NCBI RefSeq assembly: GCF_023370075.1
Contig: NZ_CP097149.1
Coordinates: forward strand, 1,725,001 to 1,789,000
Length of the DNA: 64,000 nucleotides
DNA from: Deinococcus sp. QL22
GTDB lineage: Bacteria; Deinococcota; Deinococci; Deinococcales; Deinococcaceae
Direction of reading: 5' to 3'
Shown here in pieces: positions 7,410-14,323 of this stretch (positions within the stretch are counted from its first letter, which is position 1; every line of letters begins with the position of its first letter). Both the position numbers and the translations under genes were made by a program. A model generated the notes under the pieces. That model worked only from the letters and a program-made list of their open reading frames with translations. It was not told the DNA's origin and did no database searches.

Positions 7410-8175
7410 GCCGCCCACCCTTCACAGCGGCCCGCTGCGTCTCGCGCTCAAATCGCGCTTGACGGCTCTGTAAATGCATTTGAAGCTGGAGAGCCTGTAG
7501 GTACAGATTCCCCACCAATGGAGGAACCGCCACCTCTATTGACGCTGGAGCAGGCCCAGCCATCTCAAACGGCAGAGGGTCAGCAACTTGCCCGACAATC
7601 TGCGGTGCTGTGCCCGGCGTCAGTTTGAGGGCGTCCACATCCCCGCCCCGCGCTTCAAGCTCTGCCCACATCGCTTCTATTCCAGCCGCTGACCCTTCCC
7701 GAGGGAAGCCGTAATGATCTGGGTACAGCACAAGGCCCATCTCCCGCGCCTCTGCGACAAATGCAACGCGCAGCGCGTCCCACTCCCTATGTAGTCCCAT
7801 AAGCCGTACCAGTTCCGGCCTGAGGGTGTCAATCAGGGCCAGTCGGCCCGCATGAAGGCTGTCACGGGTCTGCCGGATTTGGCCTGCAATCTCTTCGATG
7901 CGCTCCAGGTGAATCTCGCGCCCGCGTGCCGTCTCCAGTTCAGTGAGGCGCGTGCGGGCCTGTGTGATGTGGCCGCGCTGCTCAGTGAGCATGGAGGCAA
8001 GCGCCGCCCGCTTGCCTTCTAGCGTGGCGAGGTGAGCAAAGTCTTTAGAACCGCCTGCCTTGAGGCTGTGCAGTTCTGCGGTTTGTTCCTGTTCGAGCTT
8101 CGAGAGTTCCGTTTCATCGGCGAGGAGGTCTGCGAGGGCTTGCTGTGCTTCTTTGATTTGGTGGGTTAAGGTCAT
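7402..8175 (-). CDS. Long coiled-coil protein
   Basis: 257 residues from MTLTHQIKEAQQALADLLAD (an in-frame ATG at 8205 would add 10). Residues about 1-115 are a heptad-patterned coiled coil rich in Leu, Glu, Gln and Arg; the C-terminal 140 residues are more mixed, with a Pro-rich link and a second helix (LYLQALQLQMHLQSRQARFE). Oligomerisation or a scaffold role is likely. Lengths and architecture resemble accessory proteins of mobile elements rather than a known enzyme. It lies in the middle of the replication operon. Confidence 0.65.
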   Translation of the reverse strand: MTLTHQIKEAQQALADLLADETELSKLEQEQTAELHSLKAGGSKDFAHLATLEGKRAALASMLTEQRGHITQARTRLTELETARGREIHLERIEEIAGQIRQTRDSLHAGRLALIDTLRPELVRLMGLHREWDALRVAFVAEAREMGLVLYPDHYGFPREGSAAGIEAMWAELEARGGDVDALKLTPGTAPQIVGQVADPLPFEMAGPAPASIEVAVPPLVGNLYLQALQLQMHLQSRQARFERETQRAAVKGGRHG

Positions 8176-8238
8176 GCCCCACAATGCAAAACACCCGCCG
8201 GGCAAGTCAGGCCAGACGGGGTAAACAGGGGGAATGGG

Positions 8239-8514
8239 TTATTGGGAGAACTGTTCTATAAATTGCTCTGCCGTTTCTTGACTGGGAAAAACTCCTACTA
8301 CCAACTCTTGTGTGCGCTCTCCTGAAATCTGTTTCATTCTCGCAATCACTGAATAGTGTCCTGTTTGAGGAGGTGCGTTCACTTCTGAAGGCGTTGTGCC
8401 AGTAAGGGAATTAACAGCGCGGTCATTCACTGCTATCTCAGGCTCAATCCTGAAGGCACTGACTTCATTCAAGTTGTAATAGCCACCGTCTTCAAACCGG
8501 ACAAATCGACTCAT
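8239..8514 (-). CDS. Hypothetical protein
   Basis: 91 residues starting MSRFVRFEDGGYYNLNEVSA at ATG 8514; the frame is open further upstream but that part overlaps the HTH gene and has no start signal. The C-terminal half (QELVVGVFPSQETAEQFIEQ) looks like a beta-hairpin followed by a helix, as in small PH-like or antirestriction-type folds. No family is recognised. The start overlaps the 3' end region of the preceding HTH gene closely, consistent with the same transcript. Confidence 0.6.
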   Translation of the reverse strand: MSRFVRFEDGGYYNLNEVSAFRIEPEIAVNDRAVNSLTGTTPSEVNAPPQTGHYSVIARMKQISGERTQELVVGVFPSQETAEQFIEQFSQ

Positions 8515-8528
8515 ACCAGAGTGTATCT

Positions 8529-8759
8529 TCAGAGCAACTCTTCCCAGTCCACAGACAGCCCCCGCGCCGCTGCATAGGACGCCAAAGCTCCCGGCGTCAC
8601 GTAACGCCACCCGCGCCCCTCGACAATTTGCCATGAGGGAAGCGCCCCGGAAGTCAGTGCCCGCTTCACCGTCTCTTCCTTGAGATGCAGGGCGCGGGCA
8701 ACTTCACCTGTTGTCAGCCCTTGCGGTATGCCCGCTGGCAAGCTCACAGGCCCACCCAC
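8529..8759 (-). CDS. Excisionase/MerR-like HTH protein
   Basis: 76 residues, GTG start at 8759 with AAAGGTGG upstream. LTTGEVARALHLKEETVKRALTSGAL (residues 15-40) is a winged-HTH opening typical of excisionase-type DNA-binding domains (helix, turn, recognition helix, then a wing WRYVTPGALASYA). It is the second such protein in the operon, after the one at 11,768. It may bind the attachment site or a promoter within the element. Confidence 0.7.
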   Translation of the reverse strand: MGGPVSLPAGIPQGLTTGEVARALHLKEETVKRALTSGALPSWQIVEGRGWRYVTPGALASYAAARGLSVDWEELL

Positions 8760-8804
8760 CTTTCAGTACGGGGGGGGTTGGGCCGCTCGCCCACCTCAAG
8801 CCAC

Positions 8805-9185
8805 TCACGAGGCCCACGCCGCCCGCGCTTCCCAGAGGTGGGCCAGTTGCTGCGCCGAGTCGCAGTGGCAAGCGTATAGGGCCGCACACGTCAGCACGTA
8901 GAGCCCCAAGTTGGGCACGATCCCGGAAGGCAGGAAGCCGGAGCGGTTCAGATGGTTGCCCGCTGCGGCCCTGATAAGCCGGGTCAGGGGTTCCGGCAGG
9001 GGCGCGAGTTGTCCCGCCGCGCCCGCCTGAAGTTCCTTCAGCAAGTCTTCTTTATGGGCCTTGATCTGAGCGGCCAATTCCGGCGTGACGGCTCCAGCCG
9101 GGGCGCGGGCGATCAGTTGCCCTTCTTGCACGCCTAACCGCACGCCGCGCCCTTCCAATTCCCGGAGAAGGTCACGCGCTACCAC
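8805..9185 (-). CDS. Small protein with a TubC_N-like docking domain
   Basis: 126 residues, GTG start at 9185 overlapping the helicase stop. Residues 4-50 (LLRELEGRGVRLGVQEGQLI, then a short loop and AQIKAHKEDLLKEL) match the pattern of the TubC N-terminal docking domain, a helix-hairpin module often found beside primases and helicases of mobile elements. The C-terminal half is an Ala-rich helical tail with ALYACHC near the end. It probably mediates contacts within the replication complex encoded by the two preceding genes. Confidence 0.65.
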   Translation of the reverse strand: MVARDLLRELEGRGVRLGVQEGQLIARAPAGAVTPELAAQIKAHKEDLLKELQAGAAGQLAPLPEPLTRLIRAAAGNHLNRSGFLPSGIVPNLGLYVLTCAALYACHCDSAQQLAHLWEARAAWAS

Positions 9186-10384
9186 GTCAGCACCTCTTCC
9201 TCAATCGCCACAGGTTCCGCTAGCTCTACCAGAATCATCACGTCTTCTTTCACCACCACACCAGATGTAGGGGTTTGGTGTGGTGGTGAAAAGGTGGCAG
9301 GGCTGGATTCGCTTCTTTTCACCACACCACTTCCCAAGGGTTGGTGTGGTGGTGAAACGTCCGGCGCATGTTCTGGCAGACCATACAGTCCCCGTTCCAG
9401 CTTCACTACTTGCCCGGCTGTCTCCAAAGTCTTCAGCGCCCGGTCAAACGTTCCACCCTTCCCGCCTAGTTTGGCCCGTACCAGTGGCCCATCTTGCAGG
9501 GCGTCCAGAATCTCCCGCTGGGCTTCCTGTGCCCGTTCATCTCGCTCACGGTGAACGATCCGGGGGCCAGCTTCGCCCAAAAAGTCCAAATCAAGTACCT
9601 CCAACCGCTCGCCTGTGTTGGTGAAATTGAGGCGAGTGTGGAAGGGTTCAAACGGTGCTGTGTTGCTCTTGTCCACACTCCAGCGCGTGACGGTTTTTCC
9701 GTCCAGTTCCTCACCCTCCAGAGCGACAGAGACACGCGCCCACGCCCGCTTTTGCTGGCTACCCATCGGGGTAGGAATGCCCACGCCGCCCGCCGCTGAT
9801 TTGGTGGCATGGTCGATCACCAACACCGCCGCGCCTGCCTTGCGTGCTGGATTTAAGCCCAAGCGCAGGGCTAGCGCCACTTCTTGCCCGTTGTTGGTGT
9901 CTCCGATCATCATCTGGCCCAACGAATCACAGATCACCAAATCTATGTTCAAGTCTTTCACCGTCTGGGCAATGTCTGGCCCCATCGCCTCCAGAGCTTT
10001 CAACCCCTCACCCTCTTCTGGCGCGTTGCACTCTTCCGTGTTGGGGCTGTAGTAGACGAATGCTTCAGGGATGCCCTCAATGCCCACACCGCGAAAGGCC
10101 GCCTCAAAAAGTTCATGGTTCCATTCCCACGAGCCGTCGAAGTCCAGATACAGCACCCGGAGGCCACGCCTAGAGGTCTTCAAGTGTGCGAAGGGTTGCC
10201 CTGCTACCAAACAGGCCACAAGATGCGCGGTGTGGGCACTCTTGCTTACGCCGGGCTGTCCAAACAGCAGCGTGCCCGCGCCCCGTGCTAAGAACCGTTC
10301 CACCAACCATTCCACCGCTTTGACAGGCGGGGCAGTCTGTCCATTGAAGACGCGCAAGGCGCGAGGCTCACGAGGGGCAGTCAC
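9179..10384 (-). CDS. RepA-like RecA-fold replicative helicase/ATPase
   Basis: 401 residues, GTG start overlapping the primase stop. Walker A is GQPGVSKS (residues 42-49), Walker B lies at DLVICDSLGQ, and a DHATKS motif follows, as in the RecA/DnaB-like RepA helicases of plasmids and satellites. About residues 290-350 form a winged helix (REILDALQDGPLVRAKLGGK). The final 60 residues are an unusual Ser/Pro-rich tail with two copies of a SPPHQ...GVVV peptide encoded by DNA palindromes. It would unwind DNA at the origin near 12.2 kb together with the primase. Short for the DnaB family, normal for RepA types. Confidence 0.85.
   Translation of the reverse strand: MTAPREPRALRVFNGQTAPPVKAVEWLVERFLARGAGTLLFGQPGVSKSAHTAHLVACLVAGQPFAHLKTSRRGLRVLYLDFDGSWEWNHELFEAAFRGVGIEGIPEAFVYYSPNTEECNAPEEGEGLKALEAMGPDIAQTVKDLNIDLVICDSLGQMMIGDTNNGQEVALALRLGLNPARKAGAAVLVIDHATKSAAGGVGIPTPMGSQQKRAWARVSVALEGEELDGKTVTRWSVDKSNTAPFEPFHTRLNFTNTGERLEVLDLDFLGEAGPRIVHRERDERAQEAQREILDALQDGPLVRAKLGGKGGTFDRALKTLETAGQVVKLERGLYGLPEHAPDVSPPHQPLGSGVVKRSESSPATFSPPHQTPTSGVVVKEDVMILVELAEPVAIEEEVLTW
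9248..9291. repeat. Perfect palindrome in the helicase gene (copy 1)
   Basis: TTTCACCACCACACCA (9248-9263), 12-bp loop, then the exact reverse complement (9276-9291). It encodes the peptide FSPPHQTPTSGVVVK on the minus strand. The best preserved of four related palindromes. Confidence 0.85.
9318..9357. repeat. Related palindrome in the helicase gene (copy 2)
   Basis: TTCACCACACCA at 9318-9329 faces TGGTGTGGTGGTGAAA at 9342-9357. The left arm lacks one CAC triplet relative to copy 1. Encodes FSPPHQPLGSGVVK-type sequence. Confidence 0.75.
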
Positions 10385-11604
10385 AGCACACCCCCATACT
10401 TGCGAAGTTTGGCCCGGTACTTTCTCAGCGCCACTTGCTCCGGTGAGACTTCTACCACCACACCACGCCTAGGGGTTTGGTGTGGTGGTGAGAAGGGAGA
10501 GGCTACGCTCTCACCACTTGGTGAAACGGTGTGGTGAGTGGTGTAAGAGTCCACCCGTTCCATCAGCAGGCCACCAAACACCGCCGCGCCGTGCGTACCG
10601 CACAGGTCGCAGAAGTCGCCTTCAGAGAATGGGGCCAGTATCCGCACCTCACGCGCCCCGGCAGCATGGGCCACTTGCGCTACACGCTCCAGACAGGCCG
10701 CGCCCGCTGTGTCCGGGTCGGTGTACAGGAACACCGTCTGGCCCTGAAGCCCCGTGAGGAACGGCGCACCGCCCGCGCCTGCCAGCCCTTGCACGTCCAG
10801 GCTGGAGCCTGCCAGCTTCAGCGCCCGCGCCGCCGCTGCCCCGTTCAATTCCCCTTCGACGATCAACACGCCCGCACCCTGCCCGTACTTGGGGGAACAC
10901 CACGCGGGCGCACCGTGCCGCCCAATCCGGTACACATACCGATCCAGTCCGGATGCTTGTAAGGCGTCTGCAGTGCCCATGTTCCGCACCTTCAGCCCCC
11001 ATGCTTGCCCGTCCGGGCCGCGCAGGAAGAAGGCCAGCGCCCCGGCGTGGGCCAGCATCCGGCCATCTTTGGTTATAAAGTCTCGGCGCAACTGGCCCGC
11101 CCCAAGTCCATGCCACCCGTACAGGCCGCGCCGCTTGAGGTCACGCCCTGCCACGTTCTGAAGACTCAGATAGTCCAGCAACACATGCACCCGCCCCAAA
11201 TCTTCAGGACTCAGAGGGGCGCACCGTTGCAGCGCCCCGCGTACTGCCCGGAGTGGGTCAGGAGCCTCATACGCGGGCCGTGTGGGGCTGGGCGTCCACG
11301 TATCCAGCGATACTCCGGCATGACGGGCCAACTCTTCGCGGGCATGTTCTGGACGGTAGCCGATGGCTTCCAGAAAGGTCAGGGCGTCTCCGCCTGCCTC
11401 ATCCCCGCCGTGCCGCTTCCATCTCCAACGGCCTTTCGGGTCTTTGTACACACTGAAACTGGGGTGAGTCTCGCGCCAGCCGGGGCGCGGGTCACAGATC
11501 ACGCCGCCTCGCTCATAACTCAGGCCGCGCACCGTCTCCGGGCCACACTCGCGGGCGATTACCTCCGGCAGATGCACACGGTCTAGCAGGTCGCTCAGTC
11601 TCAC
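10381..11604 (-). CDS. Toprim-domain primase with a degenerate zinc domain
   Basis: 407 residues, GTG start overlapping the preceding TGA (GTGA). Residues 28-85 have the layout of a CHC2 zinc domain (THPSFSVYKDPKGRWRWKRH, then GDALTFLEAIGY) but the zinc-binding Cys residues are missing except one. The Toprim core follows: GAGVLIVEGELNGAAAARAL carries the catalytic Glu and FLYTDPDTAGAA the DxD. It should make RNA primers for element replication with the downstream helicase. The last 40 residues carry a palindrome-encoded FSPPHQTP...GVVV peptide also present in the helicase. Size is shorter than DnaG, normal for satellite primases. Confidence 0.85.
   Translation of the reverse strand: MRLSDLLDRVHLPEVIARECGPETVRGLSYERGGVICDPRPGWRETHPSFSVYKDPKGRWRWKRHGGDEAGGDALTFLEAIGYRPEHAREELARHAGVSLDTWTPSPTRPAYEAPDPLRAVRGALQRCAPLSPEDLGRVHVLLDYLSLQNVAGRDLKRRGLYGWHGLGAGQLRRDFITKDGRMLAHAGALAFFLRGPDGQAWGLKVRNMGTADALQASGLDRYVYRIGRHGAPAWCSPKYGQGAGVLIVEGELNGAAAARALKLAGSSLDVQGLAGAGGAPFLTGLQGQTVFLYTDPDTAGAACLERVAQVAHAAGAREVRILAPFSEGDFCDLCGTHGAAVFGGLLMERVDSYTTHHTVSPSGESVASPFSPPHQTPRRGVVVEVSPEQVALRKYRAKLRKYGGVL
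10454..10489. repeat. Related palindrome in the primase gene (copy 3)
   Basis: ACCACCACACCA (10454-10465), 12-bp loop ending TAGGGGTT as in copy 1, then the exact reverse complement (10478-10489). Encodes FSPPHQTPRRGVVVE near the primase C-terminus. Confidence 0.8.
10510..10538. repeat. Diverged palindrome in the primase gene (copy 4)
   Basis: CTCACCAC (10510-10517) and GTGGTGAG (10531-10538) around a 13-bp loop. Shorter than the other three, so its relation is likely but not certain. Confidence 0.5.
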
Positions 11605-11771
11605 GCCTTCCCGCCATTGGTGGGCCGGAAGTAGGGCAGCGTCAGTAGGGCTTCCATGATCTTCAGGCCGCCGCCCGCGTTGCCGGGGCGCTGGGCGTCT
11701 TGCTGAGCAAGGTGGAACAGATGCGCTAGTCTGTCGGGAGTGCCCACCGCGTCCCCGGTGGGCCGCTTCAT
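11601..11771 (-). CDS. 56-residue microprotein of the replication operon
   Basis: A small gene that is easy to miss. ATG at 11771 overlaps the excisionase stop (ATGA), and its TGA overlaps the primase GTG start. The product begins MKRPTGDAVGTPDRLAHLFH and ends LTLPYFRPTNGGKA. It has one helix (LAHLFHLAQQDAQ) and no motif. The 4-bp overlaps on both sides argue that it is translated, perhaps to couple primase translation to that of the regulator. Confidence 0.7.
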   Translation of the reverse strand: MKRPTGDAVGTPDRLAHLFHLAQQDAQRPGNAGGGLKIMEALLTLPYFRPTNGGKA

Positions 11772-11959
11772 TTTGTGCCGCCGTTCAGGAAGTCTTCGAT
11801 GGCTGTTAGCGGAATGAGAATCTTGCGGCCCACGCGGATGCTGCGAAGCTGTCCGGAGCGGATCAGGTCATAGACCCCGTTTCTACCGACGCCCAACATA
11901 GGCGCGGCCTCTTCAGGTTTGCGGGTGAGGCGAGTGGGGTTGTCTTGGTTTAGAGTCAT
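11768..11959 (-). CDS. Excisionase/AlpA-like DNA-binding protein
   Basis: 63 residues. The start at 11959 (MTLNQDNPTRLTRKPEEAAP) has a perfect AGGAGG; a longer frame to 12,058 has no such site. EEAAPMLGVGRNGVYDLIRSGQL then SIRVGRKILIPLTAIEDFLN is the classic excisionase-family winged helix: recognition helix followed by a wing and the 'ipL.aieeFL' ending. In phage satellites such a protein activates excision and replication genes. It lies in the same operon as primase and helicase and next to the origin and attachment site, so control of both excision and replication is plausible. Confidence 0.85.
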   Translation of the reverse strand: MTLNQDNPTRLTRKPEEAAPMLGVGRNGVYDLIRSGQLRSIRVGRKILIPLTAIEDFLNGGTK

Positions 11960-11981
11960 GGGGCGGCCTCCTGTGGGGTCG

Positions 11982-12098
11982 TTAAAGGTTGGGGTTGCCC
12001 CTTGCGGGGCCTCTGGCTGTTTGGGGCGCGTGGGAGTGGTGTTCTTGGTCGGATGCACTCTTACGCGCTTTGTTTTGGTGTTCTTGGGTACTGTCCAT
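11982..12098 (-). CDS. 38-residue leader microprotein, first gene of the replication operon
   Basis: ATG at 12098 follows a near-perfect AGGAGGTGA. The product starts MDSTQEHQNKARKSASDQEH, is very hydrophilic with many His and Gln residues, and stops (TAA) 22 bp before the excisionase start, leaving room for the next ribosome binding site. No motif. The strong initiation signal makes translation likely; the peptide may be a coupling leader or a small binding protein. Confidence 0.6.
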   Translation of the reverse strand: MDSTQEHQNKARKSASDQEHHSHAPQTARGPARGNPNL

Positions 12099-12378
12099 TG
12101 TTGTCACCTCCTGCCTAAGATTGTCCTGTCTCTTATATAAATTAAAAGATAGTAGTAGTAGTAACAGGGCCTGTGGAAACTGTGGATAAGTGGCTTTAAA
12201 GACGTGTCAGCGCACATATGGCCTGTGAATGAAATTGTGGATAAATGGCGTTTGCCTGTGGATAAGCTGTGGATAACTACGTACCTTTTCCACAGGCGTC
12301 AAATTACCTCCTGTTATTTGGTACTTTACCCACACGATTTAGGGACTTATCCACTGGTTATCCACAGGGTTATCCACA
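12099..12378 (+). other. Replication origin: DnaA-box cluster, DnaA-trio-like run and AT-rich unwinding segment
   Basis: Six perfect TTATCCACA/TGTGGATAA boxes lie at 12181, 12236, 12257, 12268 (forward) and 12358, 12370 (reverse). Near-matches are at 12172 (TGTGGAAAC, directly abutting the box at 12181), 12286 (TTTTCCACA) and 12347 (TTATCCACT). Left of them come a short GC-rich block, four TAG triplets in a row (12150-12161) and the AT-rich TCTTATATAAATTAAAAGA. This order (boxes, GC clamp, trio run with its 3' end towards the boxes, AT-rich DNA) matches the B. subtilis unwinding module. No dnaA or dnaN is adjacent; primase and helicase genes are, so it is most likely the element's own origin. 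Confidence 0.8.
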
Positions 12379-12729
12379 GCTTGTGAAACTCAGCACAGCA
12401 AAGTGGCCCGCTCCACAGTGGAAACAGGCCGCTTAAATAAACGCTGACTAGATTAACAAAAATATAGAGGTTGGTGGCCCAAAACGCAATGACCAAATGG
12501 GACTTATTGGGCTCAGAGTGCATGACGCCGCACAGGATGGGAGCCTGTCCAGTTCTTCTCCATGCCCCGGCGTGCCCAACGCGTGCCCAACCGGAACGGG
12601 AGAGGGCGGCACAAGCCGGGATGAACCGAAAGCAACCGCCCGAAGCGAGGGCAAAATATGCTGTATCAGACGTGCTTGATGGGATCAGTGAAGTTATAAC
12701 GGGGCGGGCTGGGATGAGGTAGCGGCTCA

Positions 12730-12774
12730 CTTCTAAGCGGTCGGTCAGTGGTTCGAGTCCACTAGGGCGCACCA
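12730..12774 (+). pseudogene. 3' half of tRNA-Arg(TCT): probable attachment site of the element
   Basis: From CTTCTAAGCGG (anticodon loop with TCT) through the T arm AGTGG-TTCGAGT-CCACT to the acceptor strand AGGGCGC and ACCA. The 5' half is absent: the bases before 12730 do not pair with the anticodon stem (GCTCA against GCGGT). A native-looking terminator follows. This is what an element integrated into a tRNA gene leaves at its distal end; the intact tRNA should lie left of the window beside the integrase gene. Confidence 0.85.
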
Positions 12775-12780
12775 AGTAGA

Positions 12781-12806
12781 AACCCCGTCCAGTACGGGGT
12801 TTTTTA
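12781..12806 (+). terminator. Former tRNA terminator
   Basis: Stem ACCCCGT (12782-12788) / ACGGGGT (12794-12800) followed by a run of T. It belonged to the tRNA-Arg transcript before integration split the gene from it. Confidence 0.75.
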
Positions 12807-13023
12807 TTGCCTCCCATCCTTAGAAACCATGCGAAGCGGCCCGGCGTATACCCACCGCACAATCAGAGGTAGCTGATCAGTGTCAATCACTGTCCTGCAT
12901 TCGGCAAGGGCCGAGAGCATCCAACTGCTTACGCGCCGCTGCGGCCACTTAAGAAAGGATGAACTGGACAAGATGCCGCTCATCTGGCCCGGCTGGCGAC
13001 GAAATTAGGTGAGAATAGGGATC

Positions 13024-13404
13024 ATGCCTTGGGAGGAGACGCTACGGGAGCTGACCCGGTGCCTGCCGGAGCGTGTACGGCAGTCCTCTTCCCGCGACGC
13101 TTTGGCTATAGAAGTGCGCTACAGCGACTACCCTTTCAATGACGGCTGGATTACGGTGGGCCTGATCACCGATATGTTCCGCCCTCTGACCTCGAGTGGG
13201 CTGCTGTTTTTGGAAGCGGCTCTGAGGGAAGCCTGCGAGGAACGGGGGTGGCAGTGGCAGGTCACTGGTGAGACGGTAGAACTTGCTGGCGCCTGCGTGA
13301 CCTGTAGAGCACCGGAACGCCTCTTAGAGTGTGTTGCGGACGCTGCTACACCCGTGGAAGCCCTGGCGCTGGCGTTACTTAAGGTACTGAATACAACCCG
13401 ATGA
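13024..13404 (+). CDS. Hypothetical protein
   Basis: 126 residues from MPWEETLRELTRCLPERVRQ (AGGG 5 nt before ATG 13024; GTG 13009 is an alternative). The layout, an N-terminal helix, a beta strand pair with WITVGLI, a helix LEAALREACEERGWQWQV and a closing strand, resembles small alpha/beta sandwich proteins known from phages, but I do not claim a family. It is coupled to the next gene by a 4-bp overlap. First chromosomal gene after the element. Confidence 0.6.
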   Translation: MPWEETLRELTRCLPERVRQSSSRDALAIEVRYSDYPFNDGWITVGLITDMFRPLTSSGLLFLEAALREACEERGWQWQVTGETVELAGACVTCRAPERLLECVADAATPVEALALALLKVLNTTR

Positions 13405-13823
13405 TCAGCCCACCGGCTTTCATTGCGCCGCTAAGAGTGAATATGGAACAATGGACTATGGCGCGATTCCAAGATGTTGTGAACGCACGCATGAATCAAC
13501 AAGTCGATCAGGTCGGCACTCAAGATGAGCTGCGCTCCTTTCTAATGTCCATGACAAGCGGCATAGAAGCCGAAGTTGGACAACTGCGCGGCAGCACGAC
13601 TGTTATCCAACATCCGATTTGGCAAGATGGCCGCCTGCTCAGCAGTCTTCAAATTCAGTTTGACGGCAACACCAATTTGCCCGCCGAAACGGTGTACCTG
13701 AGCTTGGGCAAAAACGCCGACACGTCTTACACTCTGTTCGTCAACCGCTCGGCAGACAACGTCCATAGCGCTCAAGAAGGCATCGACGCCTTCTTCGAGG
13801 CGCTGATTCCCAAGCCAATCTGA
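13401..13823 (+). CDS. Hypothetical protein
   Basis: 140 residues starting MISPPAFIAPLRVNMEQWTM; a later in-frame ATG (13443) is possible. ATG overlaps the stop of the previous gene. No signal peptide, membrane segment or recognised motif; the central part reads as beta strands (SLQIQFDGNTNLPAETVYLS). The pair 13024-13823 forms a small operon of unknown role. Confidence 0.6.
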   Translation: MISPPAFIAPLRVNMEQWTMARFQDVVNARMNQQVDQVGTQDELRSFLMSMTSGIEAEVGQLRGSTTVIQHPIWQDGRLLSSLQIQFDGNTNLPAETVYLSLGKNADTSYTLFVNRSADNVHSAQEGIDAFFEALIPKPI

Positions 13824-13883
13824 GCATGCCGCTCGCTGCCCTTCTTGCCCCAGTGTCTCCTCTGGCAGCCCTACACTGGCGGC

Positions 13884-14195
13884 ATGAACAAAAAGGTACT
13901 CATCCGGTTCGTGCCGCCCGCGCCCATCAAAATTGCGGTGAGCAAAGGCGTGAGCCGCACCCGTGACTGGAACACCGACAAACTGGTGGGGTTTTTGCAA
14001 GAAGGCCTGGAGATTTGGGCTGCCGACGCCTACCCCGAATTGGAGCTGAACGTGGTGGACTCGCGGCAGGCCGAAATCCGCTTCGAGGGCTGGAAACCCG
14101 ACAAAGAGTCGGCTGCCGAGATGCGCGAGGCCATAGGTCAGCAGATGGGACTGGTGCTGGAAGGCATCGAACCCGACGAGTACCTGAGTGAATGA
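13884..14195 (+). CDS. Hypothetical protein
   Basis: 103 residues from MNKKVLIRFVPPAPIKIAVS. Start chosen because TACACT (13872-13877) lies 6 nt before this ATG, the leaderless pattern used by many genes here; the in-frame ATG at 13845 lies upstream of that promoter. Alpha/beta protein, acidic at the C-terminus (GIEPDEYLSE). No family recognised. Stands alone between the 13.0-13.8 kb pair and the AIM24 gene. Confidence 0.65.
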   Translation: MNKKVLIRFVPPAPIKIAVSKGVSRTRDWNTDKLVGFLQEGLEIWAADAYPELELNVVDSRQAEIRFEGWKPDKESAAEMREAIGQQMGLVLEGIEPDEYLSE

Positions 14196-14323
14196 GGTTG
14201 AGTTGGTTTCAGTCGATCCGGCTAAATTGGATTTGCTTGGGCTGACGCGCCAGCAAGGATAAAAAATAGATGCGCCCCTGCAACTGTGTGCCCATCAACA
14301 CAACTGTGCCATGCTGAAGCTCA

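Noticed and set aside
12347..12862. Open frame on the minus strand across origin, tRNA fragment and terminator
   Set aside because: It translates DnaA boxes and the tRNA 3' half; part of the resulting sequence (LVRPSGLEPLTDR) is the familiar artefact of reading tRNA genes.
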